Positions 20,534 to 27,245 of a stretch of DNA of 34,389 bases are shown piece after piece. The position numbers were made by a program, and so were the translations under genes. Position 1 is the stretch's first letter, and each line of letters opens with the position of its first letter. The stretch lies in IMG/VR virus record IMGVR_UViG_3300035666_000099, positions 1 through 34,389 of that record, one strand, 5' to 3'. Source of the DNA: a virus. The notes below the pieces were generated by a model. It was not told the origin of the DNA, searched no databases, and saw only the letters and a list, made by a program, of their open reading frames with translations.

Positions 20534-22929
20534 ATCTTGACCATGCCCCCGAAGACTTCGGCTTGGACCGCTGTCCAACCGCCGGAGAAGGATGCCACGG
20601 CTGGATGTATAAAGCCGCCCACCGGCTTGTCGCCGCCGGATTTGACGACAACGAGATCGAGGAATGGATCGACGCTTGGCTCGGCCGACCCGCCCAACCC
20701 CGCGAGATCGCCAACACCCTTTCCAAGGTCCGCGCCGAAGTCGAAGGCAAGATCCCGCCGCGCAAGACAGTCGGAGCCAAACGCCCGAAGGACGAAGCCG
20801 CGATAGCCAAGCTGCTCGAGGCCGGTCCGACCTCGGTCGAGGAGTTCATGGCAACCAGTCCGGTTGATGTGAGTGAAGTGGGCGCCAGCACAGTCCTGCG
20901 CGCACTATTCGGATGCCCCGACAGCAGCAACCAAGCAAAGACCATCCTCTTCACCGACATGCTCTCCCAAGGGCAGCTCGTCTGGTCGCCCAAGACGGAC
21001 GACGAGGATGTGGTGCGCCTAGGCCGCACGAATACCGAGGGCGCATGGTTTCTCCTCAACCCGGTGACCGGCGACTGGACTCCCCGCGACGAGGCCAAAC
21101 CGACCCGCCGCTCGGAGTCGAGCCTCACCGCTTACCGACACGTCCTGATCGAAGCCGACAACATGCCACTGGAAGAGTGGCTTACTATCTTGCGTGGAGT
21201 AACATTACCGATCGTGTCTGTAACCCTGTCTGGAAATGCCTCGGCCCATGCCATTGTCAGGGTGGACGCAGCCGATCGTGACGAATGGCTCGCCGCGGCC
21301 AAACAAATTGCCGACGTGGTCGTTCCGCTCGGAGCCGATCCGAACGCCATCACTGCCGTCCGGCTCACGCGCCTTCCAGGGGTGACGCGAAAAGACAACG
21401 GAAAAAGCCAATCGCTGATCTACTTCAATCCGAATGCCGAAAAATTGGCCGTTAATAGCCCAACCCCGTCGAAATCCACGGAATCGGAAGGAGGGGGTCA
21501 AATTGCCGCCCCCCTTGCCGAGGACAGCACAAACGATGCTTTAGCCGCCGGAAACGGGGATAGCGCCTCACCAGAGATGTCCAAACCGCCCACCAATGCG
21601 AATAAAGGCGGACGCTTTGAAGACATTTACTACGACGGTAAGGCGTTCTTCATGCGCTCGGCCGAGGGAATCTGGTGCTACGAAATGACCTCCGTGCTGA
21701 CCAGCACGCTGAAGACCCGCGGATGCTCGGATCGCGTCCCGAAAGGCGGAACCTGCTCACAGCTCGACACCGCCAAAGAGGAACTGCGCCGCAAGCGAAG
21801 GGTTCACGGCGCCGGACCGAGGCTCTACAGCCAGAGCGAGGTCTGGTTTGAGGGCGGCAAGAAATACCTCAACACCGCCACAGTGAAGGTGACACCGGCC
21901 GCGCCGGAGGCCGGAGCCTGGGGCGAACACTTCCCGCGCTACGCCAGCGTCCTCGACAACGTCTTCACCCTGCCGGACTACAAGGACACCTTCCTTGCGT
22001 GGGCCAAACGATTCTACGAGTCGGCCGAGGCCGGTGATCTCAAGCTCGGCCAAGCACTCATCATGTGCGGCCCCGTGCACTGCTTCAAAACCTTCCTGAT
22101 CGAGAAGCTCCTCGCTCCGGCGATGGGCGGCTATGCCGACCTCTCTTCGATCGTCTCGGGCGAGGGCAACGGGTTCAACTCGGAGCTGTTCCACTCTCCC
22201 CTCGCCGTGATCGACGACTCCAAAGCCGCCGAGAGCGAGGCCCAACTCAACCGCTACGCCAGCGCGGTCAAGAAGCTCGCCGCCCACGGACGCCACAAAT
22301 ACCACGAGAAGTTCGTCACGCCGATCCTCGTGGAATGGAAAGGCCGTGTGGTCATCGCCGCCAACGACGACGTGGTCTCGATCAAAGCCGTCCCCACCCT
22401 GGACGTATCCAACGAGGACAAGCTCATCGTCTTGGCCATGCAGTCTTGGGAAGACCAGCCCGGCCCCGAGTATTTCGCCAACGTGGAAAAAGACGAGCTG
22501 CCGCACCTTCTGGCTTGGCTCAAGGCTTGGACGATCCCCTTCCGCCTCACCGACCCGACTAGCCGCTACGGCATCCGCAGCATCATCGCCACGGAGATCC
22601 GCGCCAAGATCGAAGCCTCTGGCGCCAAAGCCGAGCTGCGCGACACCCTGAACGCTTGGTGGCGGCGCAAGCCCGACGAGGAACGCAAGGTGGCGTGGGA
22701 AGGCACGACCGTCGATCTGCATCAATCGTTCCACACCATCTTCGACAACACGTCGCTGACCAACCAGTGGCCGGTGCGGATTCTAGGAAGGCGGCTTGGG
22801 GACTTGGCCACGACTCCCGACTCGGGCGTCTCGGTAGTCTCCAAACGCTACGGCAAGGATAAGGTGACTTTGTGGCGGATCGAACCGCCGGCAGTCGAGA
22901 CACCGGACGAAGACCAAGATCCGTTCTGA
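20530..22929 (+). CDS. Primase-helicase (AEP-like primase region, SF3/DUF5906 helicase)
   Basis: A 799-aa protein. Residues ~1-75 (GWMYKAAHRLVAAGFDDNEIEEWIDAWLGR) resemble PriCT-type accessory domains. Residues ~190-320 (YRHVLIEADNMPLEEW, VTLSGNASAHAIVRVDAADRDEW, DPNAITAVRLTRLPGVTR) look like an archaeo-eukaryotic primase fold. After a low-complexity linker (~320-355), the C-terminal SF3-type helicase has Walker A MCGPVHCFKTFLIEKLL (~512-528), Walker B LAVIDDSKA (~556-564), and VVIAANDDVVSIKAVP, a sensor-like strand. It would prime and open the origin. A 600-bp non-coding region follows directly, the usual place for an origin. Confidence 0.85.
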   Translation: MNLDHAPEDFGLDRCPTAGEGCHGWMYKAAHRLVAAGFDDNEIEEWIDAWLGRPAQPREIANTLSKVRAEVEGKIPPRKTVGAKRPKDEAAIAKLLEAGPTSVEEFMATSPVDVSEVGASTVLRALFGCPDSSNQAKTILFTDMLSQGQLVWSPKTDDEDVVRLGRTNTEGAWFLLNPVTGDWTPRDEAKPTRRSESSLTAYRHVLIEADNMPLEEWLTILRGVTLPIVSVTLSGNASAHAIVRVDAADRDEWLAAAKQIADVVVPLGADPNAITAVRLTRLPGVTRKDNGKSQSLIYFNPNAEKLAVNSPTPSKSTESEGGGQIAAPLAEDSTNDALAAGNGDSASPEMSKPPTNANKGGRFEDIYYDGKAFFMRSAEGIWCYEMTSVLTSTLKTRGCSDRVPKGGTCSQLDTAKEELRRKRRVHGAGPRLYSQSEVWFEGGKKYLNTATVKVTPAAPEAGAWGEHFPRYASVLDNVFTLPDYKDTFLAWAKRFYESAEAGDLKLGQALIMCGPVHCFKTFLIEKLLAPAMGGYADLSSIVSGEGNGFNSELFHSPLAVIDDSKAAESEAQLNRYASAVKKLAAHGRHKYHEKFVTPILVEWKGRVVIAANDDVVSIKAVPTLDVSNEDKLIVLAMQSWEDQPGPEYFANVEKDELPHLLAWLKAWTIPFRLTDPTSRYGIRSIIATEIRAKIEASGAKAELRDTLNAWWRRKPDEERKVAWEGTTVDLHQSFHTIFDNTSLTNQWPVRILGRRLGDLATTPDSGVSVVSKRYGKDKVTLWRIEPPAVETPDEDQDPF

Positions 22930-23040
22930 GCGCATAAATAGCGTAGAAATTACGCTGTAGGTGAAGTGTGGCTTGAACTATTGTGCGTTTTCTAGTCGCC
23001 CAGATCGAAGCTGTTGCCGTGAAACGGCTGCGCCGGGGCT

Positions 23041-23068
23041 CTGAAGCGTGAAGAATGAGGCGTGATCC
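23041..23068. repeat. Heptamer repeat tract 1 (RTGARNC)
   Basis: Four consecutive 7-base units CTGAAGC, GTGAAGA, ATGAGGC, GTGATCC. The same loose unit, (A/G)TGA(A/G)(C/G)C, recurs at 24097-24117 and 25116-25150, always between genes. Confidence 0.5.
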
Positions 23069-23098
23069 GCCCGCCTTTATCGAGAGTCGGGTATCTAT

Positions 23099-23388
23099 TA
23101 CAGGGTTGACTTTCTGTTCCCCCAGCCTAAAAAGTCATGTTCCCCCATGTTAAGTCGTTGTCGTCGAGTGGTTTAAGCCCATCTGGGGGAAAAGGGGGGT
23201 TGGTTTGGGGGAGGCGCGTGGGAAAACGGGGTGCTGGCGACACCCCCTTATATAATATATTTTTGAAAGAGAAAAAGGGTAAGGGTGTTCCCCTTTCCCC
23301 CAGACAGGACTTAACTCGTTGATTTTCAGACACTAAAGGTCTGGGGGAAAACCAGGGGGAACACTGGGGGAACAAAGTCAACCCTGTA
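23099..23388. repeat. 286-bp inverted-repeat element with TA ends (MITE-like or origin)
   Basis: Terminal inverted repeats: CAGGGTTGACTTT (23101-23113) plus GTTCCCCCAG (23116-23125) on the left match CTGGGGGAAC plus AAAGTCAACCCTG (23364-23386) on the right, with a 2-base indel between blocks. TA flanks both ends (23099-23100, 23387-23388). Inside are several more GTTCCCCCA / TGGGGGAA(A/C) copies (23139-23147, 23184-23193, 23294-23303, 23342-23350, 23355-23362), a GGGGTG-CACCCC stem, and an AT-rich core near 23247-23265. TA-flanked inverted repeats fit a mariner/IS630-type MITE; iterons around an AT-rich core fit an origin. Confidence 0.55.
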
Positions 23389-23516
23389 ACGCGATCTCAG
23401 ATGTGGCTATTTTAGACCCTTTGTGACACTTCGCTCTCGGCTTCACTGGTTACGCAAACGTAACTGGCTTCCCGCGCCGGCCTCGCTTTAGTTAAAGCCG
23501 GAATGGAGGTGATCTT

Positions 23517-23654
23517 ATGTATCGAACAACCGAACTCGGTTTGGCCTACGGGCCTTATGGCGGCGTCGGCTACTTCGAGCGGCGTGAACGGAAGGCTGTC
23601 GTGACTGCTTTCCGCTGGCGTCGTTTGCTGAAGTATCTCGCTTCCCTACTGTAG
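23517..23654 (+). CDS. Small basic protein with perfect Shine-Dalgarno, 45 aa
   Basis: ATG at 23517 is preceded by GGAGGTGATC (23506-23514 area), essentially a full complement of the 16S anti-SD, far better than most starts here. The product is MYRTTELGLAYGPYGGVGYF followed by ERRERKAVVTAFRWRRLLKYLASLL, Gly/Tyr-rich then basic-amphipathic. It overlaps the convergent 72-aa gene by nine bases. Two dyads upstream (23449-23464, 23485-23498) may regulate it. Function unknown. Confidence 0.5.
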   Translation: MYRTTELGLAYGPYGGVGYFERRERKAVVTAFRWRRLLKYLASLL

Positions 23655-23864
23655 TCGCAGCTCGCGCTCGTCGAGAATCTCGGCTAGGCGGTCCCTGACC
23701 CGTTCAAAGGTCCGGTATTCCTCGGCCGAGTTGTCGGCGTGCTTGATCTGGTTCCGGAGGTAGTCGAAGAGATCGCTAATCACCCACTTCCAATCGGCGC
23801 CTTTCAGCGCGTCCTGATGCTCCTGGGAGTCTTCGGGAATGGTGAACTCGAGGATGGCTTTCAT
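23646..23864 (-). CDS. Conserved-type phage protein, 72 aa
   Basis: MKAILEFTIPEDSQEHQDALKGADWKWVISDLFDYLRNQIKHADNSAEEYRTFERVRDRLAEILDERELRLQ. The start 'MkA.leF.lPed..e...A..g..w......l...LR..iKh' is a recurrent small phage protein family of unknown function. It is a lone minus-strand gene in the rightward arm, facing a small plus-strand gene. A TATATT box lies in minus orientation near 23882-23890, about 20 bases before the ATG, and may be its -10 element. Confidence 0.68.
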   Translation of the reverse strand: MKAILEFTIPEDSQEHQDALKGADWKWVISDLFDYLRNQIKHADNSAEEYRTFERVRDRLAEILDERELRLQ

Positions 23865-23981
23865 TTTATTATTTACGCGGTTAATATAGCACGAACAGCT
23901 TAGACTTTATGCCGTTCATGTGCTGCACGAGTTAATAACCGGAAAAGCTGCAAAAAATTGACAGCCCATCAATATGATAGT

Positions 23982-24093
23982 CCTATGCGGCGCGGCGGGT
24001 CTACAGAGGGACGGTGGTGGGTTGGGTGGTGGGTCTACAGATATGAAAGCCGCGCCCTTTACTCTATCAACATGAGTATTTGTGCCGCATAGG
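23982..24093. repeat. Nested inverted repeats with internal direct repeats
   Basis: CCTATGCGGC (23982-23991) is the exact complement of GCCGCATAGG (24084-24093). GGCGCGGC (23989-23996) pairs with GCCGCGCC (24049-24056). The two left arms share three bases, so the pairings compete. GGGTCTACAG occurs twice between them (23997-24006, 24031-24040). A small ACTC-GAGT hairpin lies at 24061-24077. It could be a switchable RNA or a protein-bound DNA site. Confidence 0.5.
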
Positions 24094-24096
24094 TGC

Positions 24097-24117
24097 ATGA
24101 GGCGTGAACCATGAATC
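24097..24117. repeat. Heptamer repeat tract 2
   Basis: Three 7-base units ATGAGGC, GTGAACC, ATGAATC directly follow the GCCGCATAGG arm of the nested inverted repeats. Confidence 0.45.
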
Positions 24118-24417
24118 TTGGCTCATGTCTCTGATCCACAGCAACTTACGCCAATTCCTCAAAAACTGAGGCTAACAGAGTAGGATCGAAAAGACCCGCT
24201 GCCTTAAATATATGTCGGCCTCATTCGGCCTGCCCTTTCTCCATCGGTTTGCTCGCTTGGCTGCTTGGATTCGGCAAAGCGGACAAGCAGTAGGGCATAA
24301 CCTCTGTGGTGATTAACAGAGTAATTCGGGGGGATCCCTCCCTTTGTTTATGGAGACGGCGACATGAGTCGCTCCGATCCGAAACAAACACCCTATGACA
24401 CGAAGGGATGAAGTCGT

Positions 24418-24434
24418 AGTCAGATTGTCTGACT
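24418..24434. promoter_or_regulatory. 17-bp palindrome, copy 1
   Basis: AGTCAGA-TTG-TCTGACT, a perfect 7-3-7 dyad, 27 bases before the ATG at 24462. Same arms as five other copies downstream while the centre differs, as expected for an operator or a three-base-loop RNA hairpin. Confidence 0.65.
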
Positions 24435-24461
24435 GCTGCTTGTCGTGTCTTTAAAAAACGT

Positions 24462-24881
24462 ATGGACAAAAACCAAAGCAACAAACAACGCGCAGCCTTG
24501 GCCGCGCTCGTGCAATCCGTTCGCGCTGGCCACAAGGCCGCCGAGAACGTGGCGAAGTTCGGCAAGGCGGCAATCGCCGCTGGCGTGACACGCGATCAAT
24601 TCGTCGCGGCGTTGCAGAAGATGTGGGGCATGAGCAAGCACCGCGTCGGCAGCAAAAACTACCGCGCCATCGTTTCCCGCGTCAGCTATTGGACGCTGCA
24701 AGCGGGATACGACAAGCGCCGCAAAGACGACAAGGCTCCGGCCAAACCCGTCTCCGTTCCTCGCGGCGCCGTCGAGGCCGTGTTGGAAATGCTCGTCAAC
24801 AACTTCAACGTGGACGAGGACGCGGTCGCTGCCGTTGTCCGTGCCATCGCGGCCAAGGCGAATGGCTTCGTCGTTGAATAG
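24462..24881 (+). CDS. Hypothetical helical protein, 139 aa
   Basis: First gene of the accessory arm. MDKNQSNKQRAALAALVQSVRAGHKAAENVAKFGKAAIAAGVTRDQFVAALQKMW... is Ala-rich and basic, mostly helical, with a linker at ~85-98 (KRRKDDKAPAKPVSVP) and an acidic C-terminal helix pair. Composition suggests a small nucleic-acid-binding or scaffold protein; I recognise no family. The stop TAG lies inside the second palindrome copy (24880-24896). Confidence 0.6.
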   Translation: MDKNQSNKQRAALAALVQSVRAGHKAAENVAKFGKAAIAAGVTRDQFVAALQKMWGMSKHRVGSKNYRAIVSRVSYWTLQAGYDKRRKDDKAPAKPVSVPRGAVEAVLEMLVNNFNVDEDAVAAVVRAIAAKANGFVVE

Positions 24882-24896
24882 TCAGACGATCTGACT
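24880..24896. promoter_or_regulatory. 17-bp palindrome, copy 2
   Basis: AGTCAGA-CGA-TCTGACT, perfect. It starts within the stop codon of the 139-aa gene and lies 14 bases before the next ATG (24911). This copy has no large hairpin upstream, unlike copies 3-6. Confidence 0.65.
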
Positions 24897-24910
24897 AACT
24901 GCACAACACC

Positions 24911-25102
24911 ATGAAAGTGGAACAAACGACAACGAAACCGAAACGCCGCAAGCGTTTCCACGAGAACACGTCCGAGAGTTACGATCTCGGATTCCAACCC
25001 GTCGCCAAAGAGGACATGGACGCCCGTTCACGTTACCTCGCGGCGAACAACCGACACTTCGGGGCGAACATTGGGTTTGCCCTCGAGCGTGTCTCCAAGT
25101 AA
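24911..25102 (+). CDS. Small basic hypothetical protein, 63 aa
   Basis: MKVEQTTTKPKRRKRFHENTSESYDLGFQPVAKEDMDARSRYLAANNRHFGANIGFALERVSK. A basic N-terminal patch (KPKRRKRF) and a compact C-terminal region. The start context is CACAACACCATG without a Shine-Dalgarno. It ends in AAGTAATAACC, where the gene-junction motif begins. No family recognised. Confidence 0.55.
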   Translation: MKVEQTTTKPKRRKRFHENTSESYDLGFQPVAKEDMDARSRYLAANNRHFGANIGFALERVSK

Positions 25103-25115
25103 TAACCGCATCACC

Positions 25116-25150
25116 ATGAACCATGAAGCATGAAGCACGCAGCATGTTCC
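25116..25150. repeat. Heptamer repeat tract 3
   Basis: Five 7-base units ATGAACC, ATGAAGC, ATGAAGC, ACGCAGC, ATGTTCC follow the junction motif ATAACCGCATCACC (25102-25115). It supplies four ATG codons in two frames, so it blurs which start is used for the next gene. Confidence 0.55.
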
Positions 25151-25296
25151 TTGACGCGGAGCCTTCCGACGAAGTTGCGGAGGCCCCAGAGTGGCGGCCC
25201 GGCCAGACAACGCCGCCTGAACCCGACGAAAGCGGACAATCGTTCGGTTGCTACCATCCTGCACGGGATGAACGCGGAGGTTGCTATGCGGAATAG
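25144..25296 (+). CDS. Small acidic protein, 50 aa
   Basis: MFLDAEPSDEVAEAPEWRPGQTTPP followed by EPDESGQSFGCYHPARDERGGCYAE. Acidic, proline-rich, with two Cys and a His near the end. An in-frame ATG at 25123 inside the heptamer tract would add seven residues. Its last codons contain the Shine-Dalgarno and start of the membrane peptide, a coupled arrangement. A competing frame across the same stretch is basic and low complexity, so I prefer this one. Function unknown. Confidence 0.4.
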   Translation: MFLDAEPSDEVAEAPEWRPGQTTPPEPDESGQSFGCYHPARDERGGCYAE

Positions 25297-25375
25297 CCAG
25301 CTCAAGACCGAGTGTCTCGAGAAGCTGGTCATTCTCGCCCTGCTCCTCGTGTGGCTCATCTTTGCCTTGATGTAA
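25286..25375 (+). CDS. Tiny membrane peptide, 29 aa
   Basis: MRNSQLKTECLEKLVILALLLVWLIFALM: one hydrophobic helix at the C-terminus (residues ~14-29). GGAGG lies five bases before the ATG, good evidence for translation. A longer frame from 25130 exists, but its N-terminal part competes with the acidic gene. It ends in TAATAACC. Confidence 0.5.
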   Translation: MRNSQLKTECLEKLVILALLLVWLIFALM

Positions 25376-25386
25376 TAACCACGCAG

Positions 25387-25471
25387 GAGATTACCCGCTC
25401 CCTTCTTTGCGGGAGGGAGCGGCCATCTCATGCGCGGCGAGTGCCGTGAATGGGAGTCAGACGATCTGACT
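25387..25471 (+). promoter_or_regulatory. Three-hairpin leader module with palindrome copy 3
   Basis: Outer stem GAGAT (25387-25391) with ATCTC (25425-25429); inner stem CCGCTCCC (25395-25402) with GGGAGCGG (25415-25422). A small CGGC-gagt-GCCG hairpin (25435-25446) follows, then AGTCAGA-CGA-TCTGACT (25455-25471). Directly after comes TAAATCAAACAACTAA, shared with copy 4, then the start region of the MGLDMY gene. Without a clear U-run it is not a plain terminator. Confidence 0.62.
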
Positions 25472-25501
25472 AAATCAAACAACTAAATGGAGGTATCCAA
25501 T

Positions 25502-25966
25502 ATGGGATTAGACATGTATCTGACCGCGTCCAAGTATGTTGGGCGTTGGTCTCACGGAAACGAAAAAGAAAAGCAAGCATACGACGCGATTACCAAAGCC
25601 GCAGGGCTTGGCGGTTTCGTCTGCGATGAATCGCCATCACTCAACGTTGAGTTGAATGTGGCGTATTGGCGCAAGGCCAACGCCGTTCACCAATGGTTCG
25701 TCGATAACGTGCAGGGCGGCGAGGACAACTGCTCCCGCTTCTACGTGAGCAGGGACAGCATGAGCGAACTCGTCACGCTCTGCAAAAAAGTGATCAAGAC
25801 GGGCGATGCAAGCGAGTTGCCGCCGCAATCGGGGTGCTTCTTCGGAACCACGGAAATCGGCGACGACTACTTCTTCGACTTGAAGAACACGGTCAAGCAA
25901 CTGACCGCCGTCTTGAACGACAAGCGGTTTGATACCTGCGAGTTCTACTACCAAGCATCATGGTAA
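25502..25966 (+). CDS. Conserved 'MGLDMYL' phage protein, 154 aa
   Basis: The ATG at 25502 has GGAGG eight bases upstream. The protein begins MGLDMYLTASKYVG and contains VAYWRKANAVHQWFVDNVQGGEDNC near residues 55-80 and CFFGTTEIGDDYFFDLKNTV further on. This N-terminus and the 'YWRKANAIH.WFV..VQ' segment recur in phages as a conserved hypothetical protein. Its role is not known. The upstream ATG at 25487 would lose the Shine-Dalgarno position and is less likely. Confidence 0.72.
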   Translation: MGLDMYLTASKYVGRWSHGNEKEKQAYDAITKAAGLGGFVCDESPSLNVELNVAYWRKANAVHQWFVDNVQGGEDNCSRFYVSRDSMSELVTLCKKVIKTGDASELPPQSGCFFGTTEIGDDYFFDLKNTVKQLTAVLNDKRFDTCEFYYQASW

Positions 25967-26289
25967 TGAAACTCATCAACGGAGAGGCACGTGCCAAGGC
26001 GCATCCTGACACGTGGGAGATTCCGACCCCGCGTGAACGCATGTCGCTTGAGGCCGGCGACGTGGTCAAGCTCGGCTTCACCCTCGACGAACCGCTCGAC
26101 GGGTGCAGCGGCGAACGTCCGTGGGTCAAGGTCACTCGTGGCATGGACGCCACGGGATTCTACGAGGGCGAGATCGACAACGATCTCGTGGTCATCGACG
26201 GCCTGAAGTTCCAAGGCCGCACCATGAAGCTCGGTGCGCGGGTCAAGTTCAAGCCCAAGCACGTGTTGGATCGCTACGTCTGGGACTAG
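25960..26289 (+). CDS. DUF2314-like protein, 109 aa
   Basis: LEAGDVVKLGFTLDEPLDGCSGERPWVKVTRG ... FYEGEIDNDLVVIDGLKFQGRTMKLGARVKFKPKHVLDRYVWD matches the DUF2314 pattern (G..VKL.F ... ERPWV.V ... F.G.i.N ... G..V.F ... i.D). These domains occur in small stand-alone proteins of unknown biochemical role. It overlaps the previous stop (ATGGTAATGA); ATGs at 25960 and 25966 are both possible. A nested hairpin follows the stop immediately. Confidence 0.68.
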   Translation: MVMKLINGEARAKAHPDTWEIPTPRERMSLEAGDVVKLGFTLDEPLDGCSGERPWVKVTRGMDATGFYEGEIDNDLVVIDGLKFQGRTMKLGARVKFKPKHVLDRYVWD

Positions 26290-26371
26290 CGAGACACACC
26301 ACTCCCTGCCCCCACAGGGAGTGTCAGTCTCGCAGCCTCATGGCTGTCGGGAATTGTCAGACGATCTGACT
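26289..26371 (+). promoter_or_regulatory. Three-hairpin leader module with palindrome copy 4
   Basis: Outer stem GCGAGAC (26289-26295) with GTCTCGC (26327-26333), 7 bp; inner stem ACTCCCTG (26301-26308) with CAGGGAGT (26315-26322), 8 bp. Small hairpin CAGCC-tcat-GGCTG (26333-26346), then TGTCAGA-CGA-TCTGACT (26355-26371), with one arm-end mismatch. It is followed by the same TAAATCAAACAACTAA as copy 3 and then the 204-aa gene. Confidence 0.65.
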
Positions 26372-26403
26372 AAATCAAACAACTAACATGGAGAAAACTA
26401 ACC

Positions 26404-27018
26404 ATGCCCATAGCAAAACCCAACCTCGCTGGCATCGGCGTCAAGCCGAAGGCCAGCACCAAGAAGAACTACCCCGAGCTGCCCAGCACTCCCGAGACGG
26501 AGTCGCTGGTCGCCGACTACATCAACCTCGTCGCCGAGCTTGACGCCCTTGAGGGTGACATGAAGCTCAAGCGTTCGACGTTGGTTGAGCAAGCGCGGTC
26601 GTTCTTCTTCCCGCACTACCACGGCAAGACGGATGTCGAGTCGTCGGTCGAAGCCAAGTCCGCCACGGGCGAGTCGCTGCTCGTCACGTTCTCGTCCCGC
26701 TACAAAGCGGTGCCGGACGAGTCCCTGATCACCGACATCGTCGGCCCCGACCTGACCGAGCGGTTCTTCCAGAGCCGCTACGAGATCAAGATCGACGGCG
26801 ACAAGATCCCCGTGGGCAAGGCCGACGAGCTGCTCGGCAAGATGGTCGAGCTGTTCCAGAGCTACAGCGCAGCCGATGCGCTCTCCCAGAAGTCGGTCAT
26901 CTGCCCGACGCCGGAGTTCCATACGGCACGGCACACGGCGTTGAGTGTTGAGCAGAACCTCGCCATCGACAACGCCTGCCCCATCGTGGTGTCGGTCAAG
27001 ACGAAAGGCCGCAAGTGA
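26404..27018 (+). CDS. Hypothetical protein, 204 aa
   Basis: MPIAKPNLAGIGVKPKASTKKNYPELPSTPETESLVADYINLVAELDALEGDMKLKRSTLVEQARSFFF.... A short Pro/Lys-rich N-terminal tail leads to a helical hairpin (VADYINLVAELDALEGDMKLKRSTLVEQA), then a beta-containing domain. I recognise no family. Strong GC-rich codon use, ATGGAGAAAACTAACCATG leader without a standard Shine-Dalgarno. It shares its operon with the ligase-like gene, so a nucleic-acid role is possible. Confidence 0.62.
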   Translation: MPIAKPNLAGIGVKPKASTKKNYPELPSTPETESLVADYINLVAELDALEGDMKLKRSTLVEQARSFFFPHYHGKTDVESSVEAKSATGESLLVTFSSRYKAVPDESLITDIVGPDLTERFFQSRYEIKIDGDKIPVGKADELLGKMVELFQSYSAADALSQKSVICPTPEFHTARHTALSVEQNLAIDNACPIVVSVKTKGRK

Positions 27019-27245
27019 AGATATACAAACTTGCCGTGTGTCGCACGATGCGTGTTGTTGCTGACCTCTACATCGAAGGCGACAGCGAAGAAGACGCCAA
27101 GGCTCGTTTCCAGCATCAGTTGGAGAGCGAATCGTGCAGCCAGCTTGAAGACGCAGCTATGTGGGGAGAGATCTTCTACTACTGCATCGACAAAGCCGGC
27201 CCCTATGCGAGCGACTACGAAGTCGTGGACGTGAGCGAAGAATGA
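27015..27245 (+). CDS. Hypothetical acidic protein, 76 aa
   Basis: Starts with GTG in a GTGA overlap: MKIYKLAVCRTMRVVADLYIEGDSEEDAKARFQHQLESESCSQLEDAAMWGEIFYYCIDKAG.... A beta-strand plus helix start ('YIEGDSEEDAKARF') resembles small DpnD/PcfM-like or ferredoxin-fold phage proteins, only a weak similarity. Acidic. It overlaps the ligase-like gene start by four bases. Confidence 0.55.
   Translation: MKIYKLAVCRTMRVVADLYIEGDSEEDAKARFQHQLESESCSQLEDAAMWGEIFYYCIDKAGPYASDYEVVDVSEE

Larger units (their letters stand above)
22930..23516. other. Non-coding region downstream of primase-helicase
   Basis: No credible gene in 587 bases. It contains a dyad AGCGTA-gaaat-TACGCT (22940-22956), four heptamers (23041-23068), the 286-bp inverted-repeat element (23101-23386), a hairpin GTTACG-caaa-CGTAAC (23449-23464) and a GCTTTA-gt-TAAAGC dyad (23485-23498). 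Repeats, an AT-rich core and closeness to the primase-helicase make it the best candidate for the replication origin. Confidence 0.5.
23865..24461. promoter_or_regulatory. 597-bp non-coding regulatory region
   Basis: No convincing gene. It holds nested inverted repeats (23982-24093), heptamers (24097-24117), a CCTCA-aaaac-TGAGG hairpin (24157-24171), a direct repeat TAACAGAGTA (24173-24182 and 24314-24323), CTCTGT-ACAGAG (24302-24321), GCGAC-atga-GTCGC (near 24357-24372), and the palindrome AGTCAGA-TTG-TCTGACT (24418-24434). The density of dyads points to control of the downstream accessory genes, or to unrecognised RNAs. Confidence 0.5.

Noticed and set aside
20388-21128. 246-aa minus-strand frame across the methyltransferase-primase junction
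   Set aside because: Ser/Arg-rich antisense artefact spanning two real genes.
21757-22734. 325-aa minus-strand frame opposite the primase-helicase
   Set aside because: Antisense shadow produced by the codon bias of the plus-strand gene, whose Walker motifs are intact. Val/Gly/Arg-rich with no family resemblance.
23127-23381. 84-aa minus-strand frame in the inverted-repeat element
   Set aside because: It is composed of the GTTCCCCC repeats and reads as Pro/Phe/Arg-rich low complexity. No Shine-Dalgarno or motif at the start. The inverted repeats explain the openness of the frame.
24328-24342. GGGGGGATCCCTCCC as a terminator or tRNA arm
   Set aside because: The dyad around GGATCC is short and no U-run follows. 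No cloverleaf could be drawn around it.
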